From: Roseovarius aestuarii | Lineage (GTDB): Bacteria > Pseudomonadota > Alphaproteobacteria > Rhodobacterales > Rhodobacteraceae | DNA: 64,000 nucleotides | Assembly (NCBI GenBank): GCA_027214255.1 | Contig: JAPWHL010000006.1 | Span: 1-64,000, forward strand | Reading direction: 5' to 3' | Shown here: positions 35,121 to 43,598 of the stretch, piece after piece | How positions within the stretch are numbered: position 1 is the stretch's first letter | How the letters are laid out: the number at the start of each line of letters is the position of its first letter | Program-made: the position numbers and the translations under genes | Notes under the pieces: generated by a model | What the model was told of the DNA's origin: nothing | Database searches by the model: none | What the model saw: the letters and a program-made list of their open reading frames with translations, nothing else

Positions 35121-36332
35121 TTAGGCCAGACCCAGCCGTACCTCGCGCCGCATCACCAAAAGGATAGTGATAACCGCGCCGATTGCCGTGATCAACATGA
35201 TCCACAACAGCGCCATTGCGCCACCTTCGGGGGTCATCCACACACCGGCTAGCGCTGACAGGGCCGCGCCGCCGCCGATCATCAATGCGCCGGACAGACC
35301 GCTGGCTGTGCCCGCCAGTTCAGGGCGCACAGATAGCGCCCCTGCGGTGGCGTTGGGGATTGTCATTCCGTTGCCCAATCCCATGAAGATCATGAAGCCA
35401 AAGAAGACGAAGGCGCTGCCATGCCCAGCATAGAACAGGGCAAGATTTACACCGATTCCCAAAGCGTTGATCAAAGTGCCCCAATAGACCATGCGGTTGA
35501 CGCCGACCCGGACGGAAAACTTGCCGGTGATGAAATTGCCAATGAAATACCCGACGGCAGGCGCACCAAAATATAGGCCCACCTGCGCAGGTGTCAGGCC
35601 AAAAACGTGGTCACCGATGTATGGGGCCCCGCCGAGGTAGGCGAAAAAAGCACCTGACGACAGTGCCGAGGAACCTGCATAGCCCCAGAACCGCAGCGAG
35701 CGGAACAATTGCGGGTATTCGCTGAACTGTTGAGCATAGCTCAGCCCGCTGCGCCCAGAGGTTTCGCCCAAATCGGCCCAGACGAGAAAGGCCACCAACC
35801 CGCCAAGCACCAGTAACGCCCAGAAATTCGCTTGCCAGCCAAAGGCTTGGTCCAGAATTCCGCCGAGGGCAGGGCCAATCATCGGCACCACGGCCATGCC
35901 CATCGTGACATAACCGATCATGCTGGCGGCCTGATCCTGTGGCACCATATCGCGTACAATTGCCCGCCCCAGAACCATCGCCGCGACGATGGTCGCTTGC
36001 ATCATCCGGAAAAACAAGAACATCAACGCTGATTGCGACAGCGCGCAGCCTACTGTCGCCAGCAAGAACAACCCCAATCCCCACAACACGACGGGACGGC
36101 GGCCCACTTGATCTGCGAGAGGCCCCAGCAGGATTTGAAACACGGCGTTGACGGCCAGATAAACGGCCACCGATAGCTGCAAAAGTCGGTAATCCGCGTC
36201 GAAGTACAAGGCCATGCCGGGCAGGGACGGCAAGAAGATGTTCATTGCCAGAGCCGCCAATCCTGTCATCAGAATAAGCGTTACAATATGCGGTGGAGTC
36301 GTGCGATCCAGAAAGATTGGCTTGCGAGTCAT
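35121..36332 (-). CDS. Bcr/CflA-family multidrug efflux MFS transporter
   Basis: About 403 residues with twelve hydrophobic segments. Drug:H+ antiporter motifs are visible: 'LLGPLADQVGRRPVVLWG' (motif A, G-x-L-x-D-x-x-G-R-R) after TM2 and 'MGMAVVPMIGPALGGIL' (motif C) in TM5. 'MNIFLPSLPGM' in TM1 is typical of the Bcr group. ATG 36332 has AAGGAT directly upstream. Its promoter must lie between 36333 and pccB, so it shares the region with the TTTGCA sites. A link to propionate metabolism is not evident. Confidence 0.88.
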   Translation of the reverse strand: MTRKPIFLDRTTPPHIVTLILMTGLAALAMNIFLPSLPGMALYFDADYRLLQLSVAVYLAVNAVFQILLGPLADQVGRRPVVLWGLGLFLLATVGCALSQSALMFLFFRMMQATIVAAMVLGRAIVRDMVPQDQAASMIGYVTMGMAVVPMIGPALGGILDQAFGWQANFWALLVLGGLVAFLVWADLGETSGRSGLSYAQQFSEYPQLFRSLRFWGYAGSSALSSGAFFAYLGGAPYIGDHVFGLTPAQVGLYFGAPAVGYFIGNFITGKFSVRVGVNRMVYWGTLINALGIGVNLALFYAGHGSAFVFFGFMIFMGLGNGMTIPNATAGALSVRPELAGTASGLSGALMIGGGAALSALAGVWMTPEGGAMALLWIMLITAIGAVITILLVMRREVRLGLA

Positions 36333-36460
36333 ATCCTTACGTCTGACATTCTGCGTGCCTGTGCAAGGGGCTGTATGCATCTATGTGCGCAGGTCCGGTG
36401 GCAAAAAGCCTCTGGGTCGCAGCCTGGGGGGCGCGCGGGGGCGGAATGAATGTGATTACA

Positions 36461-36563
36461 TTTGCATTTATTCAAATTAGCTGAACAAGTTATGCATAAA
36501 TTTGCAAATTAGCCAGTTTGATCTTCCCCTCAACCATGGTGAGCCCTAGTTTGCGAATAAATC
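36461..36563. promoter_or_regulatory. TTTGCA/CAAATTAGC operator candidates upstream of pccB
   Basis: Three related sites precede pccB: TTTGCATTTATTCAAATTAG (36461-36480, continuing C at 36481), TTTGCAAATTAGCCAG (36501-36516) and TTTGCGAATAAATC (36550-36563). The 9-mer CAAATTAGC occurs exactly twice, 32 bases apart. The core matches the TTTGCAAA reported for the RamB/PccR family and the sites in front of the regulator gene at 35065-35110. The segment is AT-rich compared with its surroundings. Confidence 0.6.
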
Positions 36564-36578
36564 CGAGGGGAGCCGACC

Positions 36579-38111
36579 ATGAAAGATATCCTACAACAAC
36601 TCGAAGACCGCCGCGATTTGGCCCGTATGGGCGGCGGCGAGCGCCGCGTTGCGGCCCAGCACGCCAAGGGAAAGCTGACCGCGCGTGAACGGGTTGAATT
36701 GCTGTTGGACGAGGGCAGCTTTGAAGAATTCGACATGTTCGTCGGTCATCGCTGTGTTGACTTCGGGATGGAACAGGACCGCCCGTATGGTGACGGTGTG
36801 GTCACGGGCTGGGGCACGATCAATGGTCGGATGGTCTATGTGTTCAGTCAGGATTTCACTGTATTGGGTGGCTCGGTGTCGGAAACCCATGCCAAGAAAA
36901 TCTGCAAGATCATGGATATGGCAGTAGAAAACGGCGCGCCTGTGATCGGAATCAACGATTCCGGTGGTGCGCGTATTCAGGAAGGCGTGGACAGCCTTGC
37001 GGGATATGGCGAGGTGTTTCAGCGCAATATTCAGGCCAGTGGCGTGGTTCCCCAGATCAGCGTGATCATGGGCCCCTGCGCGGGGGGCGCGGTCTATTCT
37101 CCGGCGATGACCGATTTCATTTTCATGGTCAAAGACAGCTCGTATATGTTTGTGACCGGCCCTGACGTGGTCAAAACCGTGACAAACGAACAGGTCACGG
37201 CCGAAGAATTGGGCGGGGCCTCGACGCATACGCGCAAGTCGTCCGTTGCGGATGCGGCGTTTGAAAATGACGTTGAAGCGCTGGCCGAGGTCCGTCGCCT
37301 TGTGGATTTCCTGCCGCTCAGCAACCGCGAGAAGCCGCCGGTACGCCCGTTTTTCGACACGCCCGACCGGATTGAGCCATCGTTGGATACATTGATCCCC
37401 GACAACCCAAACACACCTTATGATATGAAAGAGCTGATCGAAAAGCTGGCGGATGAGGGCGATTTCTACGAAATTCAGGCCGAGTTCGCCAAGAATATGA
37501 TCACCGGCTTTATTCGGCTGGAAGGGCAGACCGTCGGCGTTGTCGCCAACCAGCCGATGGTTCTGGCCGGGTGTCTGGACATCGACAGTTCTCGCAAGGC
37601 CGCACGGTTCGTAAGGTTCTGCGACTGTTTCGAGATTCCCTTGCTGACGCTGGTTGATGTTCCGGGTTTCTTGCCCGGCGTCACACAGGAATATAACGGC
37701 GTGATTAAACACGGTGCCAAGCTGTTGTTTGCCTATGGCGAGGCGACCGTGCCAAAAATTACGGTGATCACGCGCAAGGCCTATGGAGGGGCCTATGTGG
37801 TGATGTCCTCCAAACACTTGCGAGGCGATTTCAATTATGCCTGGCCCACGTCCGAGATTGCCGTGATGGGTGCCAAGGGGGCAACCGAAATTATTCACCG
37901 TAAAGATCGCGATGATCCCGAAAAACTGGCCGCGCATACAAAGGATTATGAGGATCGCTTTGCCAATCCGTTTGTCGCTGCCGAGCGTGGATTTGTCGAT
38001 GAGGTGATCATGCCCCACTCCACTCGCAAGCGGATCAGCCGCGCTTTTGCCTCGTTGCGCAGCAAGAATGTTCAAATGCCGTGGAAAAAACACGACAACA
38101 TTCCGCTGTGA
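36579..38111 (+). CDS. pccB: Propionyl-CoA carboxylase beta subunit
   Basis: 510 residues, the carboxyltransferase subunit that moves the carboxyl group from biotin to propionyl-CoA, giving methylmalonyl-CoA. Two crotonase-fold halves are visible: the N-terminal acyl-CoA half with '[21 protein letters not shown]' (split) and '[19 protein letters not shown]', and the C-terminal half with '[16 protein letters not shown]'. A GAGGGGAG ribosome binding site lies 6-8 bases before the ATG. The partner pccA is 2.3 kb downstream, with small genes in between. Confidence 0.96.
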   Translation: MKDILQQLEDRRDLARMGGGERRVAAQHAKGKLTARERVELLLDEGSFEEFDMFVGHRCVDFGMEQDRPYGDGVVTGWGTINGRMVYVFSQDFTVLGGSVSETHAKKICKIMDMAVENGAPVIGINDSGGARIQEGVDSLAGYGEVFQRNIQASGVVPQISVIMGPCAGGAVYSPAMTDFIFMVKDSSYMFVTGPDVVKTVTNEQVTAEELGGASTHTRKSSVADAAFENDVEALAEVRRLVDFLPLSNREKPPVRPFFDTPDRIEPSLDTLIPDNPNTPYDMKELIEKLADEGDFYEIQAEFAKNMITGFIRLEGQTVGVVANQPMVLAGCLDIDSSRKAARFVRFCDCFEIPLLTLVDVPGFLPGVTQEYNGVIKHGAKLLFAYGEATVPKITVITRKAYGGAYVVMSSKHLRGDFNYAWPTSEIAVMGAKGATEIIHRKDRDDPEKLAAHTKDYEDRFANPFVAAERGFVDEVIMPHSTRKRISRAFASLRSKNVQMPWKKHDNIPL

Positions 38112-38217
38112 TGTCATGATCGCGCCCCCACGGACGGGTCCATGCGCCGCCCCTTGCCGAAAGGGCGGCGTGGGATCAAACCCCAAACTCTCGGAACCCA
38201 GGGTGACGCGGCCTGTC

Positions 38218-38682
38218 ATGCGCTTTGCGGGGACGGCGGGCGGATCAATATTGCGCAGCCTTGGAGTGGTATTTGCGGTGGTTTTCCTGTGCACGATTCA
38301 AGGGCGCGCGGACACGACTTTGGATGAAGGCGCAGGGGGGAGCACCAGCGAAGCCGCAATTGCCTTGCCATCCGGTGGGCAAGTCAGTTTGCAAGAGATC
38401 ATCACCGATTATTCTGTCAGTGGCCTGATTCTTCGATTTCGGTTTGTTCAGGACAGATTCGACCCCGCGAGGATCGATCAGGATGCGCTAAGCGAAGATT
38501 TATTGCATCTCTGTGATGCTCTTGCGGTGCCTCATGTGGCATCTACGGGCATATCTCCGGGACAGATTGTTATCTCGCTGGCGGATCAACCAAGTGAGTT
38601 TGCGGTGGCGGACCCTAACATTCGTCAGGTATTTGAGGCCTTTACGATCCGTGATGATCGCTGCATCTGGGAGATGTTTTAA
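38218..38682 (+). CDS. Exported protein of unknown function (DUF6497-like)
   Basis: About 154 residues. ATG 38218 gives a signal peptide ending 'TIQGRA'; an in-frame ATG at 38116 would add a non-conserved, Pro/Arg-rich stretch. The mature part has 'LILRFRFVQDRFDPARI', 'DLLHLCDALAVPH' with one Cys, and 'FEAFTIRDDRCIWEMF' at the C-terminus with a second Cys, so a disulfide is possible. I recall similar proteins at this site in other Rhodobacteraceae. It lies 106 bases after pccB. No function is known. Confidence 0.7.
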   Translation: MRFAGTAGGSILRSLGVVFAVVFLCTIQGRADTTLDEGAGGSTSEAAIALPSGGQVSLQEIITDYSVSGLILRFRFVQDRFDPARIDQDALSEDLLHLCDALAVPHVASTGISPGQIVISLADQPSEFAVADPNIRQVFEAFTIRDDRCIWEMF

Positions 38683-38896
38683 TGAGCACACAATATCTTG
38701 CGGGCCAAAGCTCAGGCTTGCGTCATAGTGAGGCTTTGCCGCCACAGCGGCTCTACAACCTTGCGATTTGGTATCAATTCAGCCAAAAACCCGATATCGT
38801 TGGCGACGATTGCACCCAAGCAATCCATACCTCGAAAGTGTGGACCGTTGTCGGAACCAATCCGGCGCGGCCATTAGGAAGTGACAGGAGTTATAA

Positions 38897-39046
38897 ATGT
38901 CGAAAGTTATCAAGAGCGTTCTGGCCCTCGGTCTGGTTGCCACGTTCGCTGCTTGCGCTCAGCAAGCACCCGAAGACGACTATGTTGTTGTCGAGCCTAT
39001 CACAGTTGAGCCCGTCTCGACTGGCAAGTACGGCGGCAAATACTAA
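38897..39046 (+). CDS. Small lipoprotein, 49 residues
   Basis: ATG 38897 has a strong AGGAG ribosome binding site 7 bases upstream. The product starts 'MSKVIKSVLALGLVATFAAC', a lipoprotein signal with the modified Cys at residue 20. The remaining 29 residues are acidic then Tyr/Gly-rich, ending 'TGKYGGKY'. It lies in the pccB-pccA interval and ends just before a strong hairpin. Function is unknown; the tail is too short to hold a fold of its own. Confidence 0.75.
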   Translation: MSKVIKSVLALGLVATFAACAQQAPEDDYVVVEPITVEPVSTGKYGGKY

Positions 39047-39067
39047 GCTACCGCGCCTTTTAGGCAC

Positions 39068-39117
39068 GTCAGGGCAGGCGTCAACACCTGCCCTGACATC
39101 CTCGCATCTGATGCGAG
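39068..39117 (+). terminator. Two tandem hairpins after the 49-residue lipoprotein gene
   Basis: The first stem is GTCAGGGCAGG / CCTGCCCTGAC (39068-39097), perfect over 11 bp. The second is CTCGCAT / ATGCGAG with loop CTG (39101-39117). No T tract follows, so they may act as mRNA-stabilising or attenuating structures rather than a classical terminator. Confidence 0.5.
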
Positions 39118-39232
39118 AGCGTCTATCGCTCCGCCATATCCGGCCGGGCAGGACGCAGGTTAAAACACCTCGAAATTCGGTTGTGACACGCTTTGGCGAT
39201 ATGTCCACTCGGGCTTGCGCCGGAGGTGACGT

Positions 39233-39589
39233 ATGATCAAGCACCGCGGATTTCCGGGCCGTTTGCCCAGTACGGATTACCAATTCACGATCAGGCGCGC
39301 GAATCCCAAGGGCGCGACACCTTTGACCCGGCGCGAGCGCTATGCAGATCGGCGTCCTGCTGACAGGCGCGCTGACGCGGGTTTTCTACGCGCGCTGTGG
39401 GAGAATTTCGGGGATCAACCTTTTGAGCGCGGCAATCTGGACGCCGGGCGGTTGAGTTGGCTGTTTGGACGCGAGGTTCTGCCCGTAGATGACCCGTTTG
39501 ATCCGACAGATTACGAGGCGCTTTTGGTGCTGGATCTGGATGCTGCACAACGCAATTTCCCTGACGTGTTCGACGAACGGGGGCGATGA
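39233..39589 (+). CDS. Hypothetical protein, 118 residues
   Basis: The ATG at 39233 has a near-perfect Shine-Dalgarno (GGAGGTGA) 4 bases upstream, which supports it as a real gene. The N-terminal half is very basic ('TRRERYADRRPADRRADAGF') and the C-terminal half acidic ('VDDPFDPTDYEALLVLDLDA'). No signal peptide or membrane segment is present. I do not recognise a family. It lies between pccB and pccA on the same strand and may belong to the same regulon. Confidence 0.65.
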   Translation: MIKHRGFPGRLPSTDYQFTIRRANPKGATPLTRRERYADRRPADRRADAGFLRALWENFGDQPFERGNLDAGRLSWLFGREVLPVDDPFDPTDYEALLVLDLDAAQRNFPDVFDERGR

Positions 39590-40001
39590 TGCAGGGGCGC
39601 GGCACATCACAGCACGATTTTGCGCGGATCAACGCCGGTAAAACGCCGTTTGGCGCAAACTTGCGCATGTGTGGGCCATATACGCGGAATGCAGCCGAAG
39701 GGCGAGTGGCGTGTGATTCATCCTTGGTGAATGCAGCTTTGACTGGCACCATGAAACACGTAGTGGCGGGTCTTCCCCAAGGATCCAGGACATCATGTCT
39801 AAACCGTTACCCTTCCTCTGTAGGGCGGTGTCGTGCTGATCAGCGCGCACCGCTCTTTTTTCGATTTATAACAAATATTTGCGCATTTAGGCGGCAGGCC
39901 GCGCATATGCGCTTTGCGCTGGGGCGGCGCTTTGACGTTTGGTGGAATTTGCCGTCAGATAGGGGGTATATCCCCCACTCTGACATACAAGGCGACTTCA
40001 C
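39590..40001. other. Intergenic stretch upstream of a small lipoprotein gene
   Basis: About 410 bases with one long overlapping plus-strand frame that has no ribosome binding site, no domain and unusual composition, so it is probably not coding. A short palindrome GGGGGTATATCCCCC lies at 39962-39976, 25 bases before the next start codon. Bases 39850-39890 are AT-rich and could hold a promoter. Confidence 0.4.
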
Positions 40002-40226
40002 ATGCAGATCTCATTTGTTATTCAACCCAAGGTGGTATCAGCCGCTGCGCTTATTGCGACACTCGCAGGTTGCGGCGGGTCGGCGCCCGAGCAGGCGATC
40101 TTTGGCGCAGGTGCCGGGGCAGGAACCGCGGCCGTTTTGGACGGCAACATCGCAACCGGTGCACTCGTCGGCGCGGCAGGCAACGTTGCCTACTGTCAGA
40201 CCTTCCCGGACCGCTGCCTTAAATAG
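40002..40226 (+). CDS. Small glycine-zipper lipoprotein, 74 residues
   Basis: The product starts with a lipoprotein signal, 'ALIATLAGC', with Cys at residue 24. The mature part has a glycine-rich hydrophobic stretch ('IFGAGAGAGTAAVLDG', 'ATGALVGAAGNVAYC'), resembling glycine-zipper outer-membrane lipoproteins, and ends with a likely Cys pair ('YCQTFPDRC'). A canonical rho-independent terminator follows. Function is unknown. Confidence 0.78.
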   Translation: MQISFVIQPKVVSAAALIATLAGCGGSAPEQAIFGAGAGAGTAAVLDGNIATGALVGAAGNVAYCQTFPDRCLK

Positions 40227-40258
40227 CACGCGCCACCGCGCGCTTTCCGTGTTCGCAG

Positions 40259-40300
40259 AACCATCCGTGCCATTTGGCACGGATGGTTTTGTTGTTTTTA
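40259..40300 (+). terminator. Rho-independent terminator
   Basis: A 13-bp perfect stem AACCATCCGTGCC / GGCACGGATGGTT with loop ATTT, followed by TTGTTGTTTTT. It ends the transcript of the glycine-zipper lipoprotein gene about 100 bases before pccA, so pccA needs its own promoter or read-through. Confidence 0.92.
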
Positions 40301-40315
40301 CGACCCGGGGTGGGT

Positions 40316-40387
40316 TGCCCGCTGCCGGGCACGCTAAACTGCCCGCCGCCGGGCACGATACAACGCCCGCCGTCGGGCATGCATAAC
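40316..40387 (+). repeat. Three tandem 24-bp repeats, each with a palindrome, upstream of pccA
   Basis: Units at 40316-40339, 40340-40363 and 40364-40387. Each has the form (T/C)GCCCGCYGYCGGGCAYG followed by an A-rich 3' part, and each can form a GCCCG / CGGGC hairpin. The last unit ends 15 bases before the pccA ATG, so the array covers the leader and possibly the promoter. Exact unit length and spacing (just over two helical turns) suggest a protein-binding array or structured leader. Confidence 0.85.
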
Positions 40388-40402
40388 TGAAGGGGACAAG
40401 AC

Positions 40403-42403
40403 ATGTTCAAGAAGATCCTGATCGCCAACCGTGGCGAGATTGCCTGCCGGGTCATCAAGACCGCGAAAAAGATGGGAATCCAGACGGTGGCGATCTATTC
40501 CGACGCCGACCGCAATGCGCTGCATGTGCGTATGGCCGACGAAGCGGTGCATATCGGACCACCCCCTGCGAACGAGTCGTATATCGTCATCGACAAGGTC
40601 ATGGATGCCATCCGTCAAACCGGCGCCGAGGCGGTGCATCCGGGCTATGGTTTCTTGTCAGAAAATGCCAAATTCGCCGAGGCTCTGGAGGCCGCAGGCG
40701 TCGCGTTTATCGGCCCCCCCAAGGGGGCAATCATGTCGATGGGTGACAAGATCACCTCCAAGAAAATTGCCCAAGAAGCGGATGTCTCGACCGTGCCCGG
40801 CTATATGGGGTTGATCGAAGATGCAGAAGAGGCGGTGAAAATCTCGAACGAAATCGGCTATCCGGTGATGATCAAGGCCAGCGCCGGGGGCGGCGGCAAA
40901 GGCATGCGCATCGCGTGGAACGACGACGAGGCGCGCGAAGGATTCCAAAGCTCCAAGAACGAAGCCGCCAGCAGCTTTGGCGACGATCGTATCTTTATCG
41001 AGAAATTCGTGACACAACCGCGCCACATCGAAATTCAGGTGCTGTGTGATAGCCATGGCAACGGGATTTATCTGGGCGAGAGGGAATGCTCGATCCAGCG
41101 CCGTAACCAGAAAGTTATCGAAGAAGCACCCAGCCCGTTTTTGGACGAAGCGACACGCAAGGCGATGGGCGAACAGGCGGTCGCGCTGGCACAGGCTGTG
41201 GATTATTCCAGTGCCGGCACGGTTGAATTCATCGTTGACGGTAATCGCAAGTTCTATTTCCTTGAAATGAACACGCGTCTTCAGGTGGAACACCCGGTGA
41301 CCGAACTGATCACCGGTGTCGATCTGGTCGAGCAGATGATCCGCGTGGCATACGGCGAAAAACTGTCGATCACTCAGGATGATGTCAAACTGAACGGTTG
41401 GGCAATGGAAAGCCGTCTTTATGCTGAGGATCCGTATCGTAATTTCCTGCCCTCGATTGGCCGCCTGACACGGTATCGCCCACCCGAAGAGGTGGCTGTT
41501 AAGGGCGCGGTCGTGCGCAATGATACCGGTGTCTATGAAGGCGGCGAGATCAGCATGTTTTATGACCCGATGATCGCCAAACTATGCACATGGGGGCCCA
41601 CCCGTGCCGAGGCGATTGAAGGCATGCGTGTGGCGCTGGACAGTTTCGAGGTCGAGGGCATCGGACATAACCTGCCGTTTTTGGCGGCTGTATATGACCA
41701 TCCGAAATTCGTGTCGGGCAACATCACCACCGCGTTCATCGAAGAAGAATATCCCGAAGGCTTCACCGGAGTTGATTTGGATGATGCGGCCTTGCGCCGT
41801 ATCGCAGCCTCATGCGCGGCGATGCACCGTGTCGCCGAGATCCGGCGCACACGCGTGTCAGGGCGGATGGACAATCACGAACGTACGGTTGGCGATGATT
41901 GGGTTGTGACCTTGCAGGGCCAAAGCCACGCGGTACGTATCGCGGCCTATCGGGGGGGCGCGACTGTGACGTTCCCTGATGGGGAAGAGGTCAAGGTTGA
42001 GAGTGATTGGACACCGGGCCAGCAATTGGCCAGGGTTCAGGTCGACGGGGCGCCACTGGTGCTGAAGGTTGGCAAAGTGTCCGGCGGCTTCCGTATCCGC
42101 AGCCGTGGTGCGGACCTAAAGGTGCATGTGCGCAGTCCGCGTCAGGCTGAACTGGCCCTGTTGATGCCGGAAAAACTCCCCCCGGATACATCGCGTCTGT
42201 TGCTGTGTCCGATGCCGGGGCTGATCGTCAAGGTCAACGTGGAGGTCGGTGACGAGGTTCAGGAAGGGCAGGCGCTATGCACTGTCGAGGCGATGAAGAT
42301 GGAAAACATCCTGCGCGCCGAGAAGAAAGCCATTGTGACGAAAATCAACGCGGCAGCAGGCGACAGTCTGGCGGTTGACGACATCATCATGGAATTCGAG
42401 TGA
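40403..42403 (+). CDS. pccA: Propionyl-CoA carboxylase alpha subunit (biotin carboxylase and biotin carrier)
   Basis: 666 residues. The biotin carboxylase domain has 'ILIANRGEIACRVIKTAKKM' at the N-terminus, the ATP-binding 'KASAGGGGKGMR' (about residue 160) and 'EMNTRLQVEHPVTELITG'. The BT linker region follows, and the C-terminus is a biotinyl domain with the modified lysine in 'EAMKMENIL'. It carboxylates biotin for transfer by PccB. GAAGGGGAC lies 6 bases before the ATG. It follows the 24-bp repeat array and is followed by a lipoprotein gene only 4 bases after the stop. Confidence 0.96.
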   Translation: MFKKILIANRGEIACRVIKTAKKMGIQTVAIYSDADRNALHVRMADEAVHIGPPPANESYIVIDKVMDAIRQTGAEAVHPGYGFLSENAKFAEALEAAGVAFIGPPKGAIMSMGDKITSKKIAQEADVSTVPGYMGLIEDAEEAVKISNEIGYPVMIKASAGGGGKGMRIAWNDDEAREGFQSSKNEAASSFGDDRIFIEKFVTQPRHIEIQVLCDSHGNGIYLGERECSIQRRNQKVIEEAPSPFLDEATRKAMGEQAVALAQAVDYSSAGTVEFIVDGNRKFYFLEMNTRLQVEHPVTELITGVDLVEQMIRVAYGEKLSITQDDVKLNGWAMESRLYAEDPYRNFLPSIGRLTRYRPPEEVAVKGAVVRNDTGVYEGGEISMFYDPMIAKLCTWGPTRAEAIEGMRVALDSFEVEGIGHNLPFLAAVYDHPKFVSGNITTAFIEEEYPEGFTGVDLDDAALRRIAASCAAMHRVAEIRRTRVSGRMDNHERTVGDDWVVTLQGQSHAVRIAAYRGGATVTFPDGEEVKVESDWTPGQQLARVQVDGAPLVLKVGKVSGGFRIRSRGADLKVHVRSPRQAELALLMPEKLPPDTSRLLLCPMPGLIVKVNVEVGDEVQEGQALCTVEAMKMENILRAEKKAIVTKINAAAGDSLAVDDIIMEFE

Positions 42404-42407
42404 ATTG

Positions 42408-42947
42408 ATGCTCGGGCGCGCCCACACCATTTTTTCTGGGGGCTGGCGGCGCGGCGCGGTGGTGACTGTGCTGGCTGGCTGTCTGGTGTTGGGCGGGTGC
42501 AAACGAACCGATGAGACCGCCGTGCGCGAGCGTCTGGAGCAGTGGTTCGCATTGGGCGAAACCATGAGTTTTCAGGCGCAACGCGGCTGCGCTGCGGGGG
42601 CCATCAAGCTGGTGGATGAACGGATCGCATCAAAACTGCCTGTTGCCACCAACGTCCCGCAGGCCCTGATCACCCTGCGCAAGCGCGGGGCGGTCGCGAT
42701 TGATGACACGCGCCAGTCCCCCGATCAGGCCTTGTTGCAGATCGTCAATGCCGCCCGGCCAATTGGGATGCGTATGCGCATTGCCGGATTGGAGGGGCGG
42801 GCGTGTATGGATTCCGCCGTGAAGGATGCGTTTGGCCGTGCACTGGTCAATCCACGCGCCGTTTTGGTTCTGGACCGAGACTTTGGTGCGTTGATCTTGA
42901 TGGATGCCGACGAGCGGCAGCTGATTGTGTCCATGGGGGCCGAATGA
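42408..42947 (+). CDS. Lipoprotein of unknown function
   Basis: About 179 residues. ATG 42408 lies 4 bases after pccA. The signal ends in lipobox 'LVLGGC'. The mature part contains four Cys-bearing or helical stretches ('FQAQRGCAAGAIKLVDERI', 'IAGLEGRACMDSAVKDAF') and a C-terminal 'LVLDRDFGALILMDADERQL'. I do not recognise a family with a known role. Tight spacing implies co-transcription with pccA, so its product is made together with the carboxylase although it is destined for the envelope. Confidence 0.72.
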   Translation: MLGRAHTIFSGGWRRGAVVTVLAGCLVLGGCKRTDETAVRERLEQWFALGETMSFQAQRGCAAGAIKLVDERIASKLPVATNVPQALITLRKRGAVAIDDTRQSPDQALLQIVNAARPIGMRMRIAGLEGRACMDSAVKDAFGRALVNPRAVLVLDRDFGALILMDADERQLIVSMGAE

Positions 42948-42951
42948 TGGG

Positions 42952-43422
42952 TTACGAGGCCGGATTCGCGCTTTCGCGGCGCTCCTTGATTTCTTGCTGG
43001 CGCATGGGCAGTTTGTCGATGGATCGGCTGATTTCACGCACGTCCCAAGGAAGCGGTTTACGCAGTGATACCGTTCCATCCTTGGCAATTAACGCCAGCA
43101 TGAAACCGCGTGGGCGCAACCTTTCGCGCAGCGGGCCCTGGGCTGCGGGATCCGTGTCGGTCAACACCACCACATCACGCACCGCCAGATCGTCCAAGCG
43201 GGCGTTCAGCATCTCCATCTGCTGCACGAAACGTGGGTCGGCAGGGCTGTCTGCAAAGACCACAAGGGGGCGTTTAATCCAAACAAATTGGCTCAAATCG
43301 ATATTGCTACCGTCCAGTATGACCCCTGTTTCGGGAGGGGGCGGGGGGGTATTCAAAGTATCATCTGCCGCGGCGGGAAGGCCTATAATACCAGCAAAAA
43401 CAATGGCTAGAATGGATTTCAT
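42952..43422 (-). CDS. Exported DUF4174-domain protein
   Basis: 156 residues. ATG 43422 has a GAGGAG site 8 bases upstream; longer in-frame forms run into unrelated sequence. The signal peptide is 'MKSILAIVFAGIIGLPAAA'. The mature part has 'FVWIKRPLVVFADSPADPRF' and 'LRERLRPRGFMLALIAKDGT', the thioredoxin-like DUF4174 pattern without a CxxC. Function is unknown. It is on the opposite strand to its neighbours and converges with the pccA-linked lipoprotein gene. Confidence 0.8.
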   Translation of the reverse strand: MKSILAIVFAGIIGLPAAADDTLNTPPPPPETGVILDGSNIDLSQFVWIKRPLVVFADSPADPRFVQQMEMLNARLDDLAVRDVVVLTDTDPAAQGPLRERLRPRGFMLALIAKDGTVSLRKPLPWDVREISRSIDKLPMRQQEIKERRESANPAS

Positions 43423-43598
43423 GCGGTCTCCTCTCAGCCTTGATATAAGCAGCCTTACACCGAATGCGAAGAGCATTGTGCCGCAAGGGGTGGAAAAATC
43501 AACGTTAATCGCCTGCTCAGGATTGCGCGCTAGCCACAGGGTATCTTCCCCCGCCGGCGGCCATTTGCCCCGCAATCCTTTGAAAGGCGCGTCACATT

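Noticed and set aside
36591..38294. A 567-codon minus-strand frame opposite pccB
   Set aside because: It is the mirror of a well-conserved coding gene in GC-rich DNA. No start signal or known domain is present.
38682..39236. A 184-codon plus-strand frame after the DUF6497-like gene
   Set aside because: It overlaps the better-supported 49-residue lipoprotein gene in another frame and two hairpins, and its translation lacks recognisable structure. Only its first codons overlapping the previous stop looked tempting.
39586..40386. A 266-codon plus-strand frame covering the pccA upstream region
   Set aside because: It has no good ribosome binding site and no domain, runs through a lipoprotein gene in another frame, a strong terminator and the 24-bp repeats, and its composition is not protein-like.
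40305..40390. A CRISPR array or iteron origin at the 24-bp repeats
   Set aside because: The repeats are contiguous, without spacers, and only three in number. No cas or replication-initiator gene is near.
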